Shown here piece by piece: positions 1-4,789 of a DNA stretch of 5,672 nucleotides (the first letter of the stretch is position 1; each line of letters opens with the position of its first letter). The position numbers and the translations under genes are program-made. Below the pieces are notes generated by a model that did no database searches, was not told the origin of the DNA, and saw only the letters and a program-made list of their open reading frames with translations. Source of the DNA: Paracraurococcus sp049315625 (GTDB lineage: Bacteria > Pseudomonadota > Alphaproteobacteria > Acetobacterales > Acetobacteraceae); NCBI GenBank assembly GCA_049315625.1, contig JBMOJU010000336.1, positions 1 to 5,672 of the forward strand, written 5' to 3'.

Positions 1-53
1 TTTTGGACGCCGATCACCCCTCCAAGGGGGTCCCTATTCCACGCCGAATCACA
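1..53. mobile_element. Terminal repeats of an IS21-family-like element, body off the left edge
   Basis: Two imperfect copies of one short unit lie in the same orientation: TTTTGGACGCCGATCA at 1-16 and TTCCACGCCGAATCACA at 37-53, separated by a C-rich/G-rich spacer that includes GGGGGTCCC. Read on the minus strand, the outer copy begins TGTGATTCGGCG and is followed by GGGACCCC. Multiple repeats of the form TGT-x-ATCGGCGTCCAAAAT-x-GACCC at each tip are characteristic of IS21-family elements in proteobacteria (family knowledge, recalled and not searched). The terminal CA dinucleotide at 52-53 would be the tip, with flanking host DNA from 54. No istA or istB coding sequence is visible, so the element body would have to lie left of the window. 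It could also be a solitary end left by a deletion. Confidence 0.5.
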
Positions 54-71
54 CCCAAAACGTACCGCTGC

Positions 72-88
72 CCGGGGTTTTGCCCCGG
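72..88 (-). terminator. Weak candidate hairpin downstream of the photolyase-like gene
   Basis: CCGGGG (72-77) and CCCCGG (83-88) form a perfect 6-bp stem around a 5-base loop, 33 bases past the stop codon of the minus-strand gene at 122. On that strand no T-run follows directly; a short TTTT occurs only about 15 bases later. It may act as a weak or Rho-assisted 3' end, or may simply be GC-rich palindromy. Confidence 0.25.
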
Positions 89-121
89 TTACGCGATATC
101 CAGGTAGGGCGCGCGGACCGC

Positions 122-1270
122 TCAGCGATTCACCGCCGCCGCGAAGGCGAAGAAGCCGGCCTTCGCATGCGGCCAAAGGTCGCCGTCCCAGGGCCGGCGG
201 ATCCGGTACAGCCGGATGCCGCGCGCGGTCAGGCCATCCTCGATGGCCCCGAGCCGGTCGGCGGTCCAGCCGACCGGGGCGTAGGGCGTCACCACAATCT
301 CGCAGCCCGTCGCCGCCGCCCAGGCGACGACGTCCGCAATCGGCGCCGCGGGGATGCCGAAATGGCCTGCCGCGCGGTCGAGCCCATCGGCCAGCGCGTC
401 GCGCGTCCAGGCGGCGGCCTGGGGGGCGCAGCCGCCGGGGGAACGCGCCTCCGGCACCGCGATGCCGCCGATGGCCACCACCTCGGCCGCGCCGAGCGGC
501 AGGGTTTCCGGCAGCAGGTCGTCCTCGTGCAGCAGCAGCGCCACGCGCCCCTGCGGCGGCGGCGCCGGAACGGGCAGCGGAATCCGCGGCTCGGGCGGCC
601 CGGGCTGCAGCGGCGCCGGCGACTCATCCAACGCGCCCACGGGGTTGAAGCGTCCGCCGGTGTACCGGGCGATATTCTCCGCGCGCGCCACGTAATGCTT
701 GCCGCGCGTCTGCAGCCCCGCCACCCACCGCCAGGACAGCGTGTTGGACGCGGCATCGGCGTCGCGCAGGTGGCGCAGGAAGAGGTCGGCGCCGAGCTGC
801 CACGGCAGCCGCAGCGTGAAGCACCAGATGCTGGCGAACCACATCCGCGCGTGGTTGTGGAGATACCCGGTCTCGACCAGCTCCGTCGCCCAGGCATCCA
901 TGCAGGCGATGCCGGTGCGCCCGGCGGCGACGGCGGCCAGGTCGTCGGCGGCGCCGGGCAAGGCCGCCGCGACCGCGGCCCGGTAGTCCTGCCACACCGA
1001 CGGGTGCTGCTCCAGCCAGCCCTTCCAGTAGGTCCGCCACAGGACCTCCTGCACGAACTTGCCCGCCCGCGCCGGGCCGTGCACCGCGAGCGCCGCGGCG
1101 ATCGTCTCCTCCTCGCTCAGCAGCCGGTGGCGCAGCCAGGGGGAGAGGCCGGAGACGGCGGTCGGCGCGCCCGGTCCCGCATCGTGGTTGCGGCCGGCCG
1201 CATAGGCCTCCCCCATGGACGGCGTGGACCGTGCCAGGCGTGCAAGACCTGCGTCGCGCGTGGGCGTCAT
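122..1270 (-). CDS. Photolyase/cryptochrome-like FAD-binding protein with inverted domain order
   Basis: The 382-residue product is related to DNA photolyases and cryptochromes, flavoproteins that use blue light to repair pyrimidine dimers or to signal. Residues about 1-210 form the helical FAD-binding domain. They contain LSPWLRHRLLSEEE (42-55), WRTYWKGWLE (78-87), ETGYLHNHARMWFAS (133-147) and the cofactor-region motif ASNTLSWRWVAGLQTRGK (174-191). A proline-rich linker (about 218-240) leads to an alpha/beta region (241-368), with strands ALLLHEDDL, EVVAIGGIAV and EIVVTPYAPVG, ending in RRPWDGDLWPH. That region resembles the antenna domain normally placed at the N-terminus. ATG 1270 is chosen because recognisable homology starts about there and because it overlaps the TGA of an upstream frame (ATGA). 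There is no Shine-Dalgarno, so translation is probably coupled. An in-frame ATG at 1357 would add 29 residues that are better read in another frame. Whether the protein repairs DNA cannot be told from sequence; the FAD-binding family assignment is firm. Confidence 0.88.
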   Translation of the reverse strand: MTPTRDAGLARLARSTPSMGEAYAAGRNHDAGPGAPTAVSGLSPWLRHRLLSEEETIAAALAVHGPARAGKFVQEVLWRTYWKGWLEQHPSVWQDYRAAVAAALPGAADDLAAVAAGRTGIACMDAWATELVETGYLHNHARMWFASIWCFTLRLPWQLGADLFLRHLRDADAASNTLSWRWVAGLQTRGKHYVARAENIARYTGGRFNPVGALDESPAPLQPGPPEPRIPLPVPAPPPQGRVALLLHEDDLLPETLPLGAAEVVAIGGIAVPEARSPGGCAPQAAAWTRDALADGLDRAAGHFGIPAAPIADVVAWAAATGCEIVVTPYAPVGWTADRLGAIEDGLTARGIRLYRIRRPWDGDLWPHAKAGFFAFAAAVNR

Positions 1271-1359
1271 GGGACGAGCCAGGCGGCATGGGACGACCCG
1301 TCGGCGGGCCAGGCGAAGCGGGCGCGGCGATGGCCGGCATGCTGCAGCCACAGCCACTC
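1267..1359 (-). pseudogene. C-terminal remnant of an unidentified gene cut off next to IS481
   Basis: About 30 codons end at TGA 1269-1267. They overlap the photolyase-like start codon as ATGA, the classic signature of co-transcribed, translationally coupled genes. The peptide is rich in Trp, Arg and His (it contains EWLWLQHAGHRRARF and ends HAAWLVP) and has codon use typical of the surrounding genes. The reading frame runs into the IS481 left end at about 1362, and the DNA on the far side of IS481 does not continue it, so the rest of the gene has been lost from this locus. I do not recognise the family. Codon usage and the overlap are the only support. Confidence 0.5.
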
Positions 1360-1362
1360 TAG
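1359..1362. repeat. CTAG at the IS481 left junction, putative target duplication
   Basis: CTAG lies directly outside the left inverted repeat. IS481 is known to prefer CTAG-containing targets. The partner at the right end is CTAA, so the pair differs at one base. Confidence 0.5.
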
Positions 1363-1390
1363 GTGTGCAGTTCCGAGGTGTGGTGGTGCG
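1363..1390 (+). repeat. IS481 left terminal inverted repeat
   Basis: This begins GTGTGCAGTTCC and ends with the inner block GGTGGTGCG (1382-1390). It pairs with 2360-2387 in inverted orientation, with 7 mismatches in 28. The outer four bases and the inner nine are perfect. Confidence 0.8.
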
Positions 1391-1403
1391 TTCTCGCGTG
1401 AGC

Positions 1404-1410
1404 AGGAGGA
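1404..1410 (+). promoter_or_regulatory. Strong ribosome binding site for the IS481 transposase
   Basis: AGGAGGA is followed by a 6-base spacer and then the ATG at 1417. This is a near-perfect Shine-Dalgarno that fixes the start codon. It is just inside the left inverted repeat. Confidence 0.8.
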
Positions 1411-1416
1411 CGCCCT

Positions 1417-2391
1417 ATGGCAGCAGGTCTTCACGGTTCAGCCCGCACGACGCCGCGAGTTCGAGCCGAGCTCCAAACGTCGCAAGCGCCGACCCGCGCC
1501 TTGGCCGCCCAGCATCACCTGAACCCCAAAGCCGTGCGGAAATGGCGGCACCGGACCAGCACCACCGATGCACCGATGGGGCCACGACAGCCCCGGAGCA
1601 GCGTCCTCACAGAGGCCGAGGAGGCGATCGTGGTCGAGTTCCGCCGCCGTACCCTGCTGCCCCTGGACGACGTACTCGGCTGTCTGCAGGAGACAATCCC
1701 GACGCTCAGCCGTAGCGCCTTGCACCGCTGCCTGGTCCGCCATGGCATCTCCCGGCTGCCGCAGCCCGAGGAGAAGGCGTCAAAGCGCGAACGCTTCGCC
1801 GAAACCGTCATCGGCTACGTCCACATCGACGTCTGCGAACTGCGCCTGGCAGAGGGCAAGCTCTTCATGTTCCTGGCCATCGACAGGATCTCCAAGTTCA
1901 CCCACGTCGCGTTCCTCGACGCCAACACGAAGCTGAACGGCGCCGCCTTCCTCCGGGAGGTGGCCAAGGCCTTCCCGTACCAGATCCACACCGTGCTGAC
2001 CGACAACGGCATGGCCTTCGCCGATCTGCCGAAGAACCGCGGTCGCCACGCCGCCATAGAGGCCGTCTTTGGCGGCCATATCTTCGACCGTGTCTGCTCC
2101 GAGCACGCCATCGAACACCGGCTGACCAAGCCCTACCATCCGTGGACCAACGGCCAGGCCGAGCGGATGAACCGCACCATCAAGGACGCTACGACCAAGG
2201 CCTTCCACTACCCCGACCTCTACGCCCTCAAGGCGCATGTCCTGGCCTTTGTCATGGCCTACAACTTCGCCAAGCACCTCAAGGCTCTACGATGGCGTAC
2301 ACCGTTCCAGGCCATCTGCGATGCCTGGGCCAAAGACCCAGACATCTTCAACATCAACCCGCACCACCTCATCCCGGGACCAAACACCTAA
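1417..2391 (+). CDS. IS481-family DDE transposase
   Basis: This 324-residue transposase cuts and rejoins the ends of its own element. The N-terminus (about 1-50) is a helix-turn-helix region with the family-typical LHGSARTTP start and NPKAVRKWRHRTS. A second helical segment, including LPLDDVLGCLQ (81-91) and LHRCLVRHGISRLP (102-115), leads into the RNase H-fold core. Candidate catalytic residues are D138 (in YVHIDVCE), D196 (in VLTDNGMAF) and E249 (in HPWTNGQAERMNRT), with DDE order and spacing as expected. The C-terminus ends PGPNT, like full-length relatives, so the gene appears intact. A strong Shine-Dalgarno supports ATG 1417. The last codons lie inside the right inverted repeat and the TAA stop lies just outside the element. 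The reading frame shows no interruption. Confidence 0.93.
   Translation: MAAGLHGSARTTPRVRAELQTSQAPTRALAAQHHLNPKAVRKWRHRTSTTDAPMGPRQPRSSVLTEAEEAIVVEFRRRTLLPLDDVLGCLQETIPTLSRSALHRCLVRHGISRLPQPEEKASKRERFAETVIGYVHIDVCELRLAEGKLFMFLAIDRISKFTHVAFLDANTKLNGAAFLREVAKAFPYQIHTVLTDNGMAFADLPKNRGRHAAIEAVFGGHIFDRVCSEHAIEHRLTKPYHPWTNGQAERMNRTIKDATTKAFHYPDLYALKAHVLAFVMAYNFAKHLKALRWRTPFQAICDAWAKDPDIFNINPHHLIPGPNT
2360..2387 (-). repeat. IS481 right terminal inverted repeat, inside the transposase coding sequence
   Basis: Read on the minus strand it starts GTGTTTGGTCCCGGG and ends GGTGGTGCG, matching the left repeat at 21 of 28 positions. It encodes the last residues of the transposase (about 315-323), so coding and transposition constraints overlap here. 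Confidence 0.8.
2388..2391. repeat. CTAA at the IS481 right junction, putative altered target duplication
   Basis: CTAA directly follows the right inverted repeat and supplies the last base of the final Thr codon plus the TAA stop of the transposase. It differs from the left CTAG by one base, either through mutation or because the two flanks come from different insertion events. Confidence 0.45.
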
Positions 2392-2392
2392 T

Positions 2393-2647
2393 GGTCGTTG
2401 GTGGGTATTGAACAGGCTGCCTGCAGACTATCCCGGCGTCTGGTCGATGACCAGCCGCAGCGCGTTCTGTGCATCGGAAGGCGTCCGGACCGTCAAGAGC
2501 GACCTCGATGCCCTACGGAACGCCGTTACCGAGCCCTGGAACAACGGCACGACCGAAGGATAGATCAGCTGCCTTAAGACGCAGAAGCGCGCCATGTGCG
2601 GCCGTACTGGACGCAAACTCCGCCACGCCGGAATGCTGTCGCCGTAG
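2393..2647 (+). pseudogene. ISL3-family transposase, decayed C-terminal fragment
   Basis: Read in the frame of codon 2393-2395, the sequence has the C-terminal signature of ISL3-family transposases: DLDALRNAVTEPWNNGTTEG (2501-2560), then after a stop ISCLKTQKRAMCGRTGRKL, ending MLSP with TAG at 2645-2647. Family members normally read ...PWSNG.xEGQINRLKxxKRxMYGRA.... Here TAG (2561-2563) replaces the conserved Gln codon, consistent with a single C-to-T change from CAG, and Asn and Tyr of the motif are also changed. Clear similarity starts only around 2465. The N-terminal three quarters of the gene, including the catalytic core, are absent; the preceding DNA is the IS481 copy. The fragment is non-functional. 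Confidence 0.75.
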
Positions 2648-2655
2648 CCCGGCTG

Positions 2656-2681
2656 CCATCACCACGAGTGAGGCAGGAACC
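2656..2681 (-). repeat. Possible right terminal repeat of the ISL3 remnant
   Basis: Soon after the pseudogene stop lies CCATCACCACGAGTG followed by AGGCAGGAACC. Read on the minus strand this is GGTTCCTGCCTCAC...GGTGATGG. ISL3-family tips often take the form GGCTCTxCC...GGTGATGG at this distance from the transposase end (recalled, not searched). No partner left end is present in the window, so this rests on position and loose resemblance. Confidence 0.35.
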
Positions 2682-2697
2682 GGGTCGACCAGACCCG
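2681..2697 (-). terminator. Weak candidate hairpin after the catabolic operon
   Basis: CGGGTC (2681-2686) and GACCCG (2692-2697) form a perfect 6-bp stem with a 5-base loop, 45 bases past the stop of the last operon gene. No T-run follows on the minus strand, so intrinsic termination is doubtful. Confidence 0.22.
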
Positions 2698-2741
2698 CCT
2701 CGCCGGCCTCCGCACGAGGGTGCAATACGGCCGGGCGTCGC

Positions 2742-3680
2742 TCAGGCCAGAAGCAGCCCCGCACCACGCATCGCCGCTTCCAGCGCCGCGCCTTCCGCTG
2801 CCGAGGCAGGCGGCTGCGGCGGCCGCACGGCGGCGCACGGGATGCGGCCCAGCCGATGCAGCGCCCCCTTGATCCGCGCGGTGGCGCGGCCGCCCGGCGG
2901 GTCGCGGTAGATGGCGACCGAAAGCGGGTAGATCCGTTCATGCAGCGCCCGCGCGCCGGCCCAGTCACCGGCCTCGGTGCAGGCGTTGAAGGCCACCAGC
3001 AACTCCGGCGCGAGCGCCGCCAGGCTCACCTGGCTGCCATGGCTGCCGATGATGGCGGAGGTCAGCAGGTGCTCGTCGCCCGACCCCAGCACGGCGAAAT
3101 CCGGCCACAGCGCCAGCAGGTGGCGGCGGTTTGCCTCATAGGCGGCGACCTCCCAGGATCCTTCCTTGATGCCGATGATGCGCGGCTCGGCGACGAGGCG
3201 GGCCAGCGTGGCGCGGTCATAGGCCATGGCGCCGGCGCCGACCGGCGCGCCGTACAGCAGCAGCGGCAGGCCGGTCGCATCCAGCACATGGCGATGGTGG
3301 ATTTCGGCGCAGTCCGGGTCGTGCCCCAGCGCCCAGCTGTTCGGCGGAAAGACCAGCAGGATATCGGCGCCGGCGGCCTCCGCCACCGCCGCCTCGCGCG
3401 CCGCCGCCAGGCTGGATTCGGCGTTGATCCCGGCGCAGATCAGGCACTCCGCCGGCGCAACCGCGCGGGCGATCTCCACCACGCGGCGCTTCTCATCCAG
3501 GTCCAGCACGTAATTCTCGCCCGCATGGCCGTTCACCAGCAGGCCACGAATGCCCGGCGTGCGGGACACCGCGGCGATATGCGCGGCAAGCGCATCCTCC
3601 GCCAGGCGGAAATCCTCGGTCATCGGCACGATGGTCGCGGCGTGGATGCCGCGCAGCCGTTCGGTCATCGGCACGGTCAT
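2742..3680 (-). CDS. Dihydrodipicolinate synthase-superfamily lyase or deaminase (not DapA)
   Basis: This 312-residue TIM-barrel class I aldolase-type enzyme should form a Schiff base with a keto-acid substrate. Visible hallmarks are GHAGE (51-55) in place of the usual G-T/S-x-G-E loop, the catalytic Tyr in LLLYGAP (Y143) and the Schiff-base Lys in IIGIKEGS (K172). The Arg that follows the YNVPSR motif in true DapA, which binds the second substrate, is Gly here (position 148), so lysine biosynthesis is unlikely. Candidate roles are a pyrroline-hydroxy-carboxylate deaminase (hydroxyproline catabolism), a keto-sugar-acid dehydratase or an aldolase. The ATG at 3680 overlaps the upstream TGA (ATGA) and has GGAGG 4 bases before it; an in-frame ATG at 3668 lacks such a site. 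It is the last gene of the operon, next to a two-subunit FAD dehydrogenase that could supply its substrate. Confidence 0.87.
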   Translation of the reverse strand: MTVPMTERLRGIHAATIVPMTEDFRLAEDALAAHIAAVSRTPGIRGLLVNGHAGENYVLDLDEKRRVVEIARAVAPAECLICAGINAESSLAAAREAAVAEAAGADILLVFPPNSWALGHDPDCAEIHHRHVLDATGLPLLLYGAPVGAGAMAYDRATLARLVAEPRIIGIKEGSWEVAAYEANRRHLLALWPDFAVLGSGDEHLLTSAIIGSHGSQVSLAALAPELLVAFNACTEAGDWAGARALHERIYPLSVAIYRDPPGGRATARIKGALHRLGRIPCAAVRPPQPPASAAEGAALEAAMRGAGLLLA

Positions 3681-4789
3681 GCGGCCTCCGCCAGCAGCAG
3701 TCGATCGATGGGAAACAGCGGCAGCGCCGGCTCACGCCCCAGGATGCGTTCGGCCATCAGCCGGGCGAGGTAGGGGCCGCTGGTATAGCCGGAATGCACG
3801 CTGCCGAGCACGAAGGCCCCCGGCACGCCGGGCACCGGGCCGGCGGCGGGCAGGGCATCGGCGGTCTCGGCCTCCAGCCCCGCCCAGGCGCGGGCGATGC
3901 GGGCGCCGCGCAGCGGCGGGATGGCATGGCAGGCCAGCCTGACATTGCCGATGACGCGGTCCGGCAGCAACGCGACGCCGCCGCGCTCGCGGTCGCCCTG
4001 CCCCTGCCAGCCGCCGCCGATCACCACCGTGCCGTGCTGGTATTGCTTCAGCGAGAGTAGGCCGTTGGCGATGCCGACCACCGTCCGCATCACCGGCCGC
4101 ACGCGCTCCGTCACCACCAGTTGGTTGACCAGCACCTTGATCGGCACCTCCACCCCCAGCCAGCGCAGCATGGGCTCGATCCAGACGCCACCGGCCAGCA
4201 GCGCGCGGCGGCCGCGCACCGGGCCGGCCGCGGTCAGCGCGGCGAAGTCGGAACCCTCGCGCTCCAGCCCGGTGACCGGCGTATTCTCCAGCAAGGTCAC
4301 GCCGGCGCCGAGCAGGGCGCGGCGGAAGGCGAGGCCGGTCAGGTATGCATTGGCATAGCCATCCACGGCGCAATGGCCAGCGAGCAGCGCGCGGTCGGTC
4401 AGGCCGGGCTCCACCGCCATGGCCGCCTGGCCGGAGATCAGGGTGATCGGCGCCCCGGCCTCCCGCCGCCGCTTCGCGCGGTAGGTCAGCAACTCCGCCT
4501 CGGCCTCGGTGAAGGCTAGCGACAGGCCGTCGCAGACCACGACCCCGACATCATGGCCCAGCCAGTTCGGCGCATCGGCCCACATGGCATGCGCCCGCAG
4601 CGCATAGGGCATCAGCGCCACGCGGGTCATCTGCATGGTCAGCGTGCCGGCATTGACGCCGGAGGCCTCCCGGCACAGCGGCCCGCGTTCCAGCAGCGCC
4701 ACCCGCATGCCGCCGCGCGCCGCGAACAGCGCCGTGGTGCAGCCATGCACGCCGCCACCGATGACGAGGAGGTCGTAGGGCGAGGTCAC
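3677..4789 (-). CDS. DAO-fold FAD-dependent oxidoreductase, beta-type subunit of an opine/D-amino-acid dehydrogenase
   Basis: This 370-residue glycine/D-amino-acid oxidase-family flavoprotein probably oxidises a C-N bond in an amino acid derivative and passes electrons to its partner subunit. The N-terminus carries the dinucleotide-binding fold YDLLVIGGGVHGCTTALFAARGG with GGGVHG at 11-16 and an acidic strand end (LLERG). The C-terminal DAO motif GSVHSGYTSGP (about 329-339) places HSG at 332-334. Length and layout match the HcnC, opine oxidase B and D-hydroxyproline dehydrogenase beta (LhpB) group. The start is set at GTG 4789: it precedes the FAD fold by four residues and overlaps the upstream stop as GTGA. 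An upstream extension of the same open frame to 5068 lies within the previous gene and has no homology. No Shine-Dalgarno is evident, so translational coupling is likely. The substrate cannot be read from the sequence. Confidence 0.87.
   Translation of the reverse strand: MTSPYDLLVIGGGVHGCTTALFAARGGMRVALLERGPLCREASGVNAGTLTMQMTRVALMPYALRAHAMWADAPNWLGHDVGVVVCDGLSLAFTEAEAELLTYRAKRRREAGAPITLISGQAAMAVEPGLTDRALLAGHCAVDGYANAYLTGLAFRRALLGAGVTLLENTPVTGLEREGSDFAALTAAGPVRGRRALLAGGVWIEPMLRWLGVEVPIKVLVNQLVVTERVRPVMRTVVGIANGLLSLKQYQHGTVVIGGGWQGQGDRERGGVALLPDRVIGNVRLACHAIPPLRGARIARAWAGLEAETADALPAAGPVPGVPGAFVLGSVHSGYTSGPYLARLMAERILGREPALPLFPIDRLLLAEAA

Larger units (their letters stand above)
1363..2387 (+). 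mobile_element. IS481-family insertion sequence, apparently complete
   Basis: This is a 1025-base element bounded by GTGT...ACAC, with 28-bp inverted repeats that match at 21 of 28 positions, and carrying a single DDE transposase. Size, organisation and transposase match the IS481 family, and insertion beside CTAG is known for IS481 itself. The left flank is CTAG (1359-1362) and the right flank is CTAA (2388-2391), so a 4-base target duplication is suggested but imperfect. The exact tips are uncertain by one base (1363 or 1364, and 2386 or 2387). The DNA on the two sides belongs to unrelated sequences: a coupled-gene remnant on the left and an ISL3 remnant on the right. Confidence 0.82.

Noticed and set aside
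17..29. CCCC/GGGG hairpin with a five-base loop at the left edge
   Set aside because: It has a short 4-bp stem, lies between the two IS21-like repeats, and has no T-run. It is better explained as part of the IS end than as a terminator.
624..1340. Second minus-strand frame of 238 codons overlapping the photolyase-like gene
   Set aside because: It is an out-of-frame shadow rich in Gly/Arg/Ala. Only its first part overlaps the upstream remnant, and in a different frame.
1357..1357. Alternative upstream ATG for the photolyase-like protein
   Set aside because: The added 29 residues (Arg/Pro/Ala-rich) have no family match, and the same DNA reads as the coupled C-terminus of another gene that ends in ATGA at 1270-1267.
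80..1522. Long plus-strand open frame of 480 codons across the photolyase-like gene
   Set aside because: The translation is an Arg/Gly/Gln-rich low-complexity product typical of the antisense of GC-rich genes, with no recognisable motif. The minus-strand frame has clear photolyase family motifs.
1780..2277. Minus-strand open frame of 165 codons inside the IS481 transposase
   Set aside because: It is an antisense shadow. IS481 elements carry one gene and the plus-strand frame has the catalytic residues.
2469..3773. Plus-strand open frame of 434 codons across the DHDPS-like gene
   Set aside because: It is antisense to a well-supported enzyme gene, its composition is shadow-like, and it starts inside the ISL3 fragment with no conserved motif.
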